A stretch of DNA of 64,000 nucleotides from Ciona intestinalis (Eukaryota; Chordata; Ascidiacea; Phlebobranchia; Cionidae). A program made the position numbers and the translations under genes. The stretch is from assembly GCF_000224145.3 (NCBI RefSeq), contig NC_020173.2, forward strand, positions 5,012,676 to 5,076,675. The letters are read 5' to 3'. Positions 47,001-57,801 of the stretch are shown here, one piece after another. Under the pieces are notes generated by a model that was not told the DNA's origin, searched no databases, and saw only the letters and a program-made list of their open reading frames with translations. Numbering within the stretch: the first letter of the stretch is position 1; the number at the start of each line of letters is the position of its first letter.

Positions 47001-50000
47001 TAACTTGATTTATCCCGCGTGGCTGGGAAACGTGCTGTTGTGCTCTAGCCGTCAGGTGTTTTATAAGTGTAAAAAAACATCTTTTGAGAATATTTTAGAC
47101 TTTTACTGCATACATATTTGGGCCACGCTTTTGAACTGACACTCTTTTCCACACTTTTTATCCATAAGTATGGTATAACAACTGTTGTTTTGCTGTTGAT
47201 TCCCTTTTTTCGTTCTTTAAATAGCATGGTCTTCGCTATCGTTTTCGAAGAGATAAATAAAATGATAACATGTGATACCGTTAGATTTTCCCGTTTCGTT
47301 GTCTTTCTCCAGTTTAAAGCTCGCATATATAACTTCACCATCTTCAGAACCAAGGAAGTAGTTGGTGGCAATACATTCAAGGGGTCGCTGGTTTTTCGCG
47401 GAAGGAACTTTCGACATTCCAGTCGTTTCGGGCTTTTCTCCCGCCGGCTGTGGAACTGTTGTGAATTGAAAGACCAGTACAGCGTAGAGATAAAACAAAT
47501 ATAGTAGGTTGGGAAAAATGGGACAACTTTTCATTTTATTTAATCGTCCCATTTGGTAGTAAACAAAAAACATTCAAATAATTACAAAACTGTATCCTTA
47601 CGACTCCTATAGACCGTTGTTAATTGTTTCACTATCAGGATATTCGGATATCATGTGCTAAAGGTGTCCCATCTTTCCCCATCCTACTATACTATGACAA
47701 TTTATAATGAAAAACAACAAAATGAGAATAGTAATGAAAACAAACGAAAACACGGGGAATATATAGGAAAAATATAAGCGTTACATAGCGTTTTATATTC
47801 TTGGTATTGCTGAAAAGCAATGCTAAAAATGGGGTGATAAAAAGGGTCAAAATAAACGTTTGTGTTTGGTGATGGATGGCCGGCCACAGCTACTGGTTTA
47901 ATTCATAACTGTTTTGCCACACAAAATAATCACCCACAAAGTTACATGCATGGTATGCAACAGAACACCCGTGTTATAACGACTGTCGTTGCCCCACCAA
48001 GCAGAATAAACAAGTTACCTTCTTTTATCTTATTAATAAGTTCATTACATCTATTTATATTTTAAATTTTTTATCCTACCATGGTCTCTAGCTCCTTGTT
48101 TCTCAGCAAGACTGAACTTGAGCGGACTGTAGTCACCACTACTATCTGTCTTAGCCATGGATAATTTCAATAGAGGTTTCCATGAAAGATCTAAATGCTT
48201 AAAAACTTGAGAAACCCCAAATGGCCTTGGTGGTGCTGATTTTTCTGCCTGTTAAAAAGAAACAACAAAATTTGTTCTTGGTAATAATAACAAAGTGTTG
48301 AAAAAACGTTTTATAAAAATATATTTAAAAAAAATTGTAGTATAATTTTACAATATCTGCAGAAAAAGAACAACAAAAAACAATTTTAAAAAAATGTAGT
48401 GCAATTTCAGAATTTTGTAAAACAAAAGAATGAAAAAATCATTTGTCGCACTTGTTGGTCTTTAGTGTTAGCTGGTGCCTTAGGAGCTCTGATATCCCAG
48501 ACCATAACATGACCATCTGTTCCACAAGTCATGATCTGACAACACTCAGACAAACGGTTTTCCACTGGGATTCCAAACCTGTTCAGCTGAGAACAAAGAA
48601 CAGAAACTGAGAGTAAACTATGGGGTAATGAACCAAACCAAACCTAAGTCTTAGGTTCTTTACAAGGACCTCACTTATATAAAACATAACAAATTATACA
48701 AGTGTCAAACTTTAGTATAGTGCAAACAATTTTCAAAAAAACAGTAGTACAGTTATGTGGTAAAACTAGTACCGTAAATACAATTCTGGAAATCATTTTG
48801 AAAAAACAAGATTTTTTACCTCATAGTGATCAGGTAACCAATCCACGGAAGATATGATATTTCTATGGCTGTTTTCAATTGCTGATACAGCACAGTAACG
48901 AATAGTTGGCGTTTCTGGCTGAATTTCCTCACCAAACATAGCAGCCTTTTTCTGGCTTGCTTTGGAGTTATTTCCTCTGTTACTGCTCAGTTTTTCAGAG
49001 TATTCAGTGATGTCCCACAACACTAGTTGCCCGTTAATGCAGCCCCCTGCCACTATATTAGGGTTGGTAGGGCAAAACTTAAAACAGCAGATGTCGTCAG
49101 GTCCTTCAAGCAGCAACTGAAATTGAAAGAAATCAATCAGATTGGTTTGTAGTTTAATTTTCTAGGCAATATAAATCCCAATTTTATAGTTTTGGGGCAT
49201 TTTTTAACTGGATATTACTCAAGTTAGTTGGTTACCCGCATATTTTACCCAATTACCCACAAAGTTACTCTCTTAGTACCTTGTAAAAACAGAACACTGT
49301 GTTAATATAACCAATGTCGTTGACCCGCCTCGTGAGTATAAACAAGTTACAGTCACATTAATACAGATTGAGTCGTAGTGTCATCTTGGTAACCTTAAGT
49401 TTTTTAAGTTTTTACCTGAGGGTGAATAGGATCGGCAAAACTCCAAATAAGGATAAGTGACGGCGACATTAGGAGTTTGTTTGCGTTGTCGATTCTTTCA
49501 TCGAATGTAAGTCGTTCACAGCATGCAACTGCCATCACACCTTTAATCTGTGCAAGGAAATTATGGGTGGTGAACGCTGTGTTGGAGGGATTATTGCTGA
49601 TTTGAGAACAGTGAAGTTAAAAGGATGAATAAACAACTTACAAGTGTTATTATACGATAAGAAAAAAGAAGAAATTATAGAAAAAAAGAAAAAACGATAG
49701 GAAAAAGGCAGACACACTATTAGTGGTCTATAACAGGATAAATATAAGGTGTGGCCTATATTACCTGTATCACTAATGTATATTACCTGAGGGTGCCAGT
49801 CAACGCAGGTGACTGTCTTGTCCTTGCTGTATTGGAGATCGGTAAAGGATTGGTACTCCTGTCCAATAATTACGAATAAACAAATAAAACAGAATTAATA
49901 CAATCGTTTATTTTAATACAAAAAAACACAAATTAACAAAGAAGATTTTTCTATTTTGTAGTCCCAAGTCAGGACTTTACCGCATATCAGACAAAACAGT

Positions 50001-52928
50001 GCTTAAATAAAACATAAGTTAACAGTTTCCATGCAGAAGATCAGCCCTTGGCCTTGTATAATAATATTTTATACCTAGTAGCAGAAAATTTTTATGTTAA
50101 TAAAGAGATCACAAACCTTCAAGTGACTGTCAGATTTACTTCCAAAATTTGTGTCTTCCTCGCCCAATACTGTCCAGTCATCAAAGAAAACATCCATAAT
50201 AGTATTCTGCTGCAAAGCCAGCTCAAACCTGCAAATTTAAACAATAAAATATAAAACAGTCAAACACGAAAAACTGTTTTAATAAACAAAAAATAAAAAG
50301 GAATGAATATGATAAAAACTAATGAGTGGGAATTAAAGACGTTTTTACAAAAAGAGGCAAATACTTTTATAAAAAGACAAAGAATTGCCACCTACGTTAT
50401 TTACGAAACAACCATTTGTTACCTTGGCACAGAGGCTTGAATGAATTGTTTGAATTCCTCGCTTTGTTGGGCGACTTTTGCTTCTTCTTCGCTTATAATA
50501 CGTGGTTCGTATTGAACAGATGCAGTTACTGGGTGTTTCCTATAATACAAGATCTTTATAACTAATCACCCACACAGTTACATACATGGTAGCTCGTAAT
50601 CTAGCACGGGGTGTATGAAACAAAACATCAAAAAATTTACCACCACAAATATTGTGCAGTTTTTATTTTCATTTAGACTAGTATATTAGTTTAAGAGCCA
50701 CACTTTTAAATTAAAAAAAGGTGATGTGTGTTACCCCCACAGTATTGTATGTCATACCAGTCTGTTTGTGACGAACCATCCGTCAGTTCGGGCACTGCTT
50801 GCACTGCGTTATCCAGCTCTGCTTTTTTGATTGTAAAGTTTGTATCAGCATAGGAAGGACAAGCTAAGCAAGAAGCTGCCAATCCCTGCTCTGCTGCTGA
50901 AGTATCTGCATCACGATCTTCAAAAATAATTGGCGCTCCAAACTCCTTTCTAACACGAGAAGCACGAAAACGAATCTTAAAAAAATGTGAACAAATTAAT
51001 TCAATTCACATAACATAGATTTTTTTCTCTTTGATTAAGGTGGCAAAGATTAGAAAAGCACAAATAACAAATAAACTCGTATTAGAAATACACAATAACA
51101 AATAAATTTGTATATGTAGCCTCAAAACAACAGTCATTAAAACACATTTAGCATGAAACTCAGTTAAGATGCAAGACACAGTTAAAATGTAATGCAGATT
51201 GTTTCACACAAATTCAATATCTCATACCTAGTTAATAAAAAATTAAAGAAAAAATAAACAAATCAAAGAAAAAAAAAAAATCTGAAAAGGAAGACACAAA
51301 GTTTTCCTCACTTTATCTCTTGTATCGACCACAATCTCATCTTCCACTTCAACTTGTGATCCCTGTGTCACCCACTCCTTTGCTTCCGGAGGTTTATAAA
51401 CATAAACAGCATTATCTTCCTCCTCTGCCCCCTCCTCTCCAGCTGCCACAACTGATGGATTTAATAATGAAATGAGTAAATGTGCGTAACTTATAACTTG
51501 TTTATTATCGCCTGGCAGGGCAATGACAGTCTTATACCACGGTGCTCTGTTCCATACACCTCCAGCCCACTTTAAATTACTACATATGTAACTTGGTGAC
51601 TGATTTTTAATATACGGCTAGCAATTTAGGTGACATGTAACTTTGTAGGTCATTAATATTTTTTTAACATCTGGCTAACAAATTAGATGACATACAAAAG
51701 GGACCTCAAAAATATATACTTCTTACAATCTTACCTCCGTCTTCTCCTTCTGCATCAGCTCCTCCAGGATGCAGATGTTCCATCTTGGCTTCCTCTGTCG
51801 TGCAGAGGAAGAAGTTTTGCCCAAACTTAAAGTCTGGATCGTAAGCGATAAGAAGTTCTTCACCAGGGTAGTCCTGGATTAAAAAAAACAACATAATTTA
51901 ATTAAAACATAATAAAGTCTATGTTTTACAATTTACTTCAGCGGTCGAATTTGCGGTTTTCAAACTCATTTTTTTCAAAAGCTGTTTTGTATTTTAAAAC
52001 TTTGATGGTAGCTTTAGATCACATTTGAGCATATCTATCAATACACAAATTTTGATTTTTCGTTGGTATGGCCTTTAAGTGTTATTTATCAAGTTGCTAG
52101 TTTTTCATACAAATGGGACAAAACTCAAGTTTACCAAAACGAGTTGCTTGACTGGATGAAAGTCTGATATGGCAGCTCTCATTTTCATATCTTGAATAAT
52201 GTCTGCTTTTTTGATCAGTTTATATGGGTTGTCTTCTGTTACATGTTCATCACATATGCATTCGTATATTTCCTGTGATTTCGTTGCCATGAACAGAGGC
52301 ACAATTCCTTGTGGTGGTTCAGCTAGAAAATGAGGTTTTGTAAGTATGGCAGGTGCACAAGCGGTTTTGTAAACCATTTTCTGGTCATGTACTGCATAAT
52401 TTTTCACAATCCCGTCTAGTAAATTAAATAATGAATTAAATCTTTATCAAATTAAGTTAGAATTTGGAAATGTACGTGGTTTACACACGGTTTTGCCTGC
52501 ACGAGGTCTCATTAAAAACTGCCACTGGTAAGTTCATTAAGTTGTAAAATAAAAAATGGGTATACCGTCATGTTGGGACTTTGATTTTGTGACTGACTCT
52601 TTAGACTTCTTCTGCGCAGCTGCAGCAGGAGGAGCTAAAATTCAATTTAATATTAAAAAGCGGTAATACAACAGGTTTTTTAGATCAAACAAAGTGATTT
52701 TAAAGAATGTTACACTTCATTACTTGTCTTAGAAAATATTTACAATCAAAATTGCATTTTTAAAGAATACAAAAAGTTTTAGCAAACAATTTATATAAAA
52801 AACGCATTTTTAAAGCAAAAAAATATTCATAGAATCTTACCTAATTTATTAGATGCTGGAGCCGCCTTTTTTCCACTTCCTTTTCTGCTGCCGGACGGTG
52901 TAGGTGTCCGTGGCGGATCGTCTGCCAT
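44017..52928 (-). CDS. DNAI3: Dynein axonemal intermediate chain 3 (WDR63)
   Basis: WD-repeat intermediate chain of inner-arm dyneins in cilia and flagella. Nineteen exons on the reverse strand join in frame: 52928-52841, 52634-52566, 52415-52135, 51873-51735, 51451-51312, 50975-50758, 50539-50423, 50228-50117, 49858-49787, 49547-49416, 49116-48820, 48586-48452, 48248-48080, 47455-47279, 46971-46841, 46530-46420, 46000-45815, 45107-44991, 44151-44017, giving 941 residues (human 891). The N-terminus is a Pro/Ala/Lys-rich extension, then AAISDFHPVKQL, the WD propeller (VTCVDWHPQ, LILIWSFADPIHPQ, CINGQLVLWDIT, HVMVWDIR, GGWTFAVWKEG, GTLHILEIPWNL) and a C-terminal coiled coil ending LLQQLGLIEEEKPEI. 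Several introns contain SINE- and MITE-like insertions. Divergent from OXCT1, start codons 588 bp apart. Confidence 0.96.
44165..44270. repeat. Tandem MITE-like terminal motifs
   Basis: AGTAAAGTGGGGTAAAATAAAAC, AGTAGGCTGGGGTAAAATGAAA and TAGTGGTATGGGGTAAGACG lie within 90 bp: three end motifs of family B without the element interior. In DNAI3 intron 18, next to the last exon. Confidence 0.55.
45515..45690 (+). repeat. MITE-like family B copy
   Basis: AACAATGGTCTGTGGGAGTC, GATACGGTTTTATAATTTTT, TTTACTACTAAATTGGAC and GAAGTGTCCCATCTCCCCCA..CCTATTATA in order; one terminal repeat present. DNAI3 intron 17. Confidence 0.7.
46008..46328 (-). repeat. tRNA-derived SINE-like element (family A), near full length
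   Basis: In DNAI3 intron 16. On the reverse strand the head starts GGCGCCGTGGCAAAGGGGTT (A-box-like TGGCAAAGGGG) and continues to CGGATTCGAGACTCGATG (B-box-like ATTCGAGAC). The body ends at ATTCATTCATATTC with the shared blocks for GTAACTTATTTATCCTCGCG and GTTCTGTTTCATACATCTC (+ strand). Best copy in the window for defining the family. Confidence 0.75.
46982..47050 (+). repeat. SINE-like family A fragment
   Basis: ATTTAACTTGATTTATCCCGCGTGGCTGGGAAACGTGCTGTTG (in pieces) matches the 5' body of family A; truncated. DNAI3 intron 14. Confidence 0.55.
47150..47265 (+). repeat. Dispersed repeat family G, copy 2
   Basis: Matches 11695-11800: ACAACTGTTGTTTTGC, TTCGTTCTTTAAATAGCATG, TCTTCGCTATCGTTTTCGAA and GAGATAAATAAA. 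It ends 14 bp from the DNAI3 exon 14 donor. Confidence 0.6.
47502..47694. repeat. Complete MITE-like element (family B) with terminal inverted repeats
   Basis: Left end TATAGTAGGTTGGGAAAAAT then GGGACAACTTTT; right end read inward on the reverse strand TATAGTAGGATGGGGAAAGA then TGGGACACCTTT. The two ends are inverted repeats of about 30 bp. The 193-bp element has no coding frame and shares its interior (TTTGGTAGTAAAC, ACAAAACTGTATCCTTACGA, CTATAGACCGTTG) with seven other copies. DNAI3 intron 13, 45 bp from exon 14. Confidence 0.8.
47918..48025 (-). repeat. SINE-like family A fragment
   Basis: AATCACCCACAAAGTTACATGC, GCAACAGAACACCCGTGTTA, TAACGACTGTCGTTGCCCCA and AATAAACAAGTTACC: reverse complement of the family A body. 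DNAI3 intron 13, near exon 13. Confidence 0.75.
49245..49355 (-). repeat. SINE-like family A fragment
   Basis: AATTACCCACAAAGTTACTC, AACAGAACACTGTGTTAATA and CCAATGTCGTTGACCCGCCT..AAACAAGTTACAGTC. DNAI3 intron 10. Confidence 0.65.
50565..50632 (-). repeat. SINE-like family A fragment
   Basis: AATCACCCACACAGTTACATACATGGTAGCTCGTAA (in pieces) and GCACGGGGTGTATGAAACAA. DNAI3 intron 6. Confidence 0.6.
51483..51640 (+). repeat. SINE-like family A fragment
   Basis: ACTTGTTTATTATCGCCTGG, AATGACAGTCTTATACCACG, GTGCTCTGTTCCATACACCT and ATATACGGCTAGCAATTTAG; the tRNA-like head is absent. DNAI3 intron 4. Confidence 0.65.
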
Positions 52929-53516
52929 GGTTCAGAAATACAGCTAATGTCAGAGTAGCTGTTATCAACTTTATAAACTCAAACCTTAAGAAGAACAATT
53001 ATATAATTATGCATTAATTGCTGTAGCAGTTTTTCTTTGATTTTATATTTCTTCCGTTATTCTTTCGTTACTAAGGCGAAAGCTTGCGGCCCCGAACAAC
53101 GTTCTCAGTGTTACCCTAATATTTATAGAAACCAGTTGTTTTTATAAAATAACACTTATATTATAAATTAGCGACGCAAATACATGAATGTAAAACTACG
53201 AAGACCATTTTATTAATGCACAAATAGACAAAAATACAACGGTTTGGTATATTTCTGTTTAAATTTTGTAGGCGTTGACCAAAATGTCAGTGTTTCCTTC
53301 GCATGATAAATGACGTCATCACTAAAACTTGTGGTTGACAAACAGACATACAGACATAGATTAATGAAATGCAACATAAAGTAATAGTTTCCGTTGTTTT
53401 CTGCGCGTATTTGCGAATATATGTAAATAAATTTGATTGCATTTTTTGAACTAACAGGTTCACAGAAATCGCCGTGAAGGCAGCCTATTTCCTAAATTAA
53501 CTAAATATAGATTAAA
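52929..53516. promoter_or_regulatory. Divergent promoter region DNAI3 / OXCT1
   Basis: 588 bp between two divergent start codons, with no exon in between. Both promoters must lie here; I recognise no specific site beyond AT-rich tracts. Confidence 0.5.
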
Positions 53517-56500
53517 ATGAATTTGCAGCGGTTGAATAAACATTTCTTACGATTTGCTAACACAATTCAGGTAACTATATGTTGTTTATTTGAATGAACT
53601 ATTTTAGTTGTCATAGTACATATATAATAGGCCTGTGCTGTGTTTATGTATATTAAAATGTGTTCACAGAATCTAAACAAGGGGTCATAAACACATTGCA
53701 ATAAATAAAATGCTGTTAAAACCTCATTTTTTAACACCCCCTTTTTAATATTATATCCAAAATTAGTTTATACAATACAATTTTTACTTTTTTTTGTTTA
53801 TTTATCAATAGAAATGCAGATTTTCTACAACAGCGATCCAAAACGTGAAGTTCTATGATGACGTCGACAGCGCAATAAGCGATATTTCAGATGGTTCAAA
53901 ACTTCTTGTGGGTGGATTTGGTTTATGTGGAATACCTGAAAATTTAATTGGAGGTCTGCTTCGTAAACGAGCAAAAAATTTAACAGTGGTCAGCAATAAT
54001 GCGGGGTTAGTTGTGGTATCGTTTGGATTTGTGGTTTTAATTTTAATTTTGCTATTCTAATATCTGCATATATTATCTTAGTATAACCCAATAAATGACA
54101 CCATTTAAAAAAAACTCATTCAGTGGGCCTATATAAATTTTAAAAAATGATTTACTTATATTTAATGTGTTAACTGCAGTGCTTGCCTATTACTAGTTAA
54201 AACCAGTGTTTAAAATTGTGTGTGGATGCACTGCATTCAATATGTCTTTTTCTGAAAGTGCGATAAGTTTTGTTGTTATTACATTTTCCCATATATATAT
54301 CTGTACAGGGTGGATGATTTTGGTTTGGGTTTGTTGTTACAAGAGAAACTTATAAAAAGAATGATTTCTTCATACGTTGGTGAAAATGCTGAGTTCGAAC
54401 GACAGTTTCTTAGTGGGGAACTTGAGGTACTTTATAATATGCATGTCGGACATAAGTAGTAATTAATTTGTCAAAATATATAATTTTTATGTTTATCACA
54501 GATTTTTAGACATATTTGAACTTGACAGAAAGATTTAGACCTATTTTTTTCATTTAGGTTGAACTGACACCCCAAGGAACACTTGCAGAACGGATTAGGG
54601 CAGCAGGCGCCGGTATTCCAGCTTTCTACACACCTACTGCTTATGGCACACTTATACATTTAGGTGGAGCACCCATACAATATGCTTCTGGTGGTAGTAT
54701 TAAAGAAAAAAGCCCTACAAAAGAGGTAGTGTTATTTTTAGAAAAATAGGTTAACTACAATAAATTCTGTGAATCTGACCCTGATTTAGTGCTCATAGAG
54801 TTGGAAAAATGTTGTTCTACAAAATAACCCAAAGATTATCCTTTAACATCTTCTGTGACTTTCAATACTTTTGTAATTTTTAGTCAAAAACTTTTGACGG
54901 CCGTAACTTTGTGATGGAAACAGCTATTACTGGGGACTTTGCTTTAATTAAAGCCTGGAAAGCTGACAGATCTGGAAATGTAATTTTCAGGAAAACTGCA
55001 ATGAATTTCAATCCACCAATGTGCAAGGTAGCTGCTGTTATTTTTCTTAATATTGTTTTAATGTTTCTTTAATGATTTTTAATGTTACTTTGTGAATTTG
55101 TAATACATGATAATAATCGGTTATAAAATATAAAGATGTTGAATAAAATGATAAATGTGCATGGTTATTATTTTTACTGTTAATATATCTGTTATTACAT
55201 TTATAACTTGCGATAACTGGTTATAAAACATAAAAATATTGACCAAATTTTAAAATATTTCAGGCGGCAAAAACTACAATAGTAGAAGTTGAAGAAATTG
55301 TTGAAACTGGTGAAATCCCCCCAGATCAAGTACATGTGCCTGGGGTTTATGTTCATAGGGTGATAAAGGGGAATAAATATGAAAAGAGAATTGAGGTATA
55401 GTATTGTGGTATGTTATATATTCAAATATTCCGTGTTTTAAACAATTAACAACTGTCTATAGGAGTCCTGAGAATAAGATTTGATAATTCTATGACAGTT
55501 TTTATTTACCACCAAATGGGGTGGAATATTGGAATAAAAAGGTGCCCCATTTTTCCCAAGCCTACTATATTTTATTTTGGCTTGTTTGTTCAAAGTTAGG
55601 CCCGGTTACATATGTTCTATTCTATTTGGATGGATCCCCACTGCGTGACACGCCATGGGTCTTAGAGTTTAGGCCGGGATTAGTCCATTGTCCCAAAAGT
55701 TCCATGTGTAAAATTATATTCATTAAATATATATGTTAAAAAGTTACTTATGCTAATTTTGTACCATGCTTTTGTTTCAGAGACTAACCCACTTTAAAGA
55801 GGCAAGCACTGCACCCAGTAGTCCCGCAGCTTTACTTAGGGAACGTATTGTAAAGCGGGCAGCTCTTGAATTTAAAGATGGAATGTACGCCAATCTTGGT
55901 ATTGGTATGCCAATGCTTGCGAGTAACTATATCAAATCAGGAATGAACGTTACTTTACAAAGTGAAAATGGAGTTCTTGGTCTGGTACGATGCCTTTACT
56001 GTGCTATTATTGTTTTGATATGGATAAATAAATGAATACATCTATCCTTCCATAGTTGGGGCAGCAACAGTCGTTATAAAATAGGTGTTCTGTTTGATAC
56101 ACCTCGTACACACTGGCGAAATATTTATTAGCCCCTAAAAAGAGTAAAAAAAATTAAAACAAAATTTTCACATTTTAAAATATAGATATATATTTACAAT
56201 TTTTTTCTTTAAATAAAAATATTTCTCCAGGGCCCCTTTCCTAGAGTAGGAGAAGAAGACCCAGACTTAATCAATGCTGGGAAGGAAACGGTCACCGTTG
56301 TGCCAGGATCCTCCTATTTCTCAAGTGATGACAGTTTTGCAATGATCAGAGGAGGTCATATTGATCTTACCATGCTCGGGGCAATGCAGGTTTCAAGATT
56401 CGGGGATCTCGCTAACTGGATGATACCGGTAAAATCGAGTTGTATTTGGTTTCAAGCAGAACTGGATTTTAGATGGAACCACATTCTAACAGCTTGATAT

Positions 56501-57333
56501 TTTTTCTAGAAGCTTCAATTCTTCATTTGTAAAATGCAGTTTGAGTCGAGTTTTAATGTATAGTATTTCACTTTACTTATATTTCCAGATTATCTAGAAA
56601 TCTAGCATTGGTTTAGTATATCTGACTATCTGTATCTGTAAATTACTCTATATGGATGAGCTCCAACAGCGTGGCATGCCATGGGTCCTAGAATTTAGGT
56701 CAGGATTGGCCCATTACCTCTGCAAACTAACTTTTTTTCGCTATTATTACAGGGCAAAGTAGTGAAAGGAATGGGTGGAGCAATGGATTTGGTTGGCAGT
56801 GCTGGTACCAAGGTAGTAGTTACCATGGAACATGTGGCCAAGGGTGGTAAACATAAAATATTAGATGAATGCTCACTGCCTCTCACTGGAAAATCATGTG
56901 TGGATATGATTATCACAGAACTGGTTAGCTTTAACTGTTGTTGTTTATAATGTTCTTTGAGGTATGGCTATGTAGATAAGCAAAGTATAGGGAACCTTAC
57001 TGATTGATCTTGCAAATACAGTACAACTGTTGGCATTAATCGTTCGTTTATGTAGACAACAATATGATAAAGTTTTTATGCTTTAACCTTGGGTAACCAA
57101 AGGTACCTCAAAAGATGCATCTATGGCTATGTATTCTTATATAAACGTCATGGGCCAATACTTACCAAGTTGCATTTCATTCTTAATTTATTTTACAGTG
57201 TGTTTTTAATGTGGACAAAGATACTGGGCTCACTTTAGTTGAGATCGCTGATGGTGTAACAGTAGAAGAAGTTAAACAATCTACTGGATGTGAATTTAAT
57301 GTGGATGATAACCTCCAAGTTATGGCTCAGTAA
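53517..57333 (+). CDS. OXCT1: Succinyl-CoA:3-ketoacid CoA transferase
   Basis: Mitochondrial matrix enzyme (SCOT) that activates acetoacetate with CoA from succinyl-CoA, the committed step of ketone-body use. Ten exons: 53517-53570, 53812-54005, 54309-54426, 54558-54725, 54884-55027, 55264-55395, 55781-55984, 56231-56428, 56753-56923, 57199-57333; 505 residues (human 520). The first exon and start of the second encode a basic, Asp/Glu-free leader ([13 protein letters not shown]...KCRFSTTA) fitting a mitochondrial presequence. Subdomain A has [19 protein letters not shown] and [14 protein letters not shown]; subdomain B has the catalytic Glu332 in [14 protein letters not shown], then [11 protein letters not shown] and GGAMDLV. 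Convergent with MED27; an AATAAA at 57580-57585 may end the transcript. Confidence 0.97.
54753..54803 (+). repeat. Dispersed repeat family E, copy 2
   Basis: GTGAATCTGACCCTGATTTA and GTGCTCATAGAGTTGG in OXCT1 intron 4, aligned over about 50 bp with 24217-24266. Confidence 0.65.
55405..55570 (+). repeat. MITE-like family B copy
   Basis: ACAACTGTCTATAGGAGTCC, TTTATTTACCACCAAATGGG and AAAAGGTGCCCCATTTTTCC..CCTACTATAT. OXCT1 intron 6. Confidence 0.65.
55590..55700 (+). repeat. Dispersed repeat family C copy
   Basis: TCTATTTGGATGGATCCCCA, CACGCCATGGGTCTTAGAGT and TTTAGGCCGGGATTAGTCCA; paralogous to 56645-56725 (GGCATGCCATGGGTCCTAGA, TCAGGATTGGCCCATT) in another OXCT1 intron. Confidence 0.6.
56030..56120 (+). 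repeat. SINE-like family A fragment
   Basis: AATGAATACATCTATCCTTC, GCAACAGTCGTTATAAAATA and GTGTTCTGTTTGATACACCT. OXCT1 intron 7, directly downstream of exon 7. Confidence 0.65.
56645..56725 (+). repeat. Dispersed repeat family C copy
   Basis: CTCTATATGGATGAGCTCCA, GTGGCATGCCATGGGTCCTA and GGATTGGCCCATTACC; OXCT1 intron 8. Confidence 0.6.
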
Positions 57334-57801
57334 TGCAAGTCAATTTCTTCTAATGTTTTGTGTTTGCAAGCAATTTTTTTGTGGCATCACTGGAAATTTT
57401 ACAGAATCCTTTGGTCATAATTTTTGTATATATGGTTCAATATTTGGGATCACTGTGTACGTTTTATCAACACTTGCCTACACAACAGAGTAATTATAAC
57501 ACCATGCTTTTATCCTGACTAGTTTTGACAGTGCCTTTGTAGTAATCATGTGTTGGAATGCTTTTATACAGTGACAGATAATAAAAACTGCTTGTTTGAA
57601 GTAGGTTGAACAAAGATTTTCTGTTTTTTCTAACTTTCCATGTTTATTTACATCTCTGTAGTGTTTCAAATCATGAAATAATTGTATTTTCTCGCCATCA
57701 AAATACACACTAATTTATTGAAACAGGTAAATTTTTTGCCCATAACACCACTGGGGCAGTCCATGAATCTCAAATTTGACATAAAATCAAAAAAATAATT
57801 C

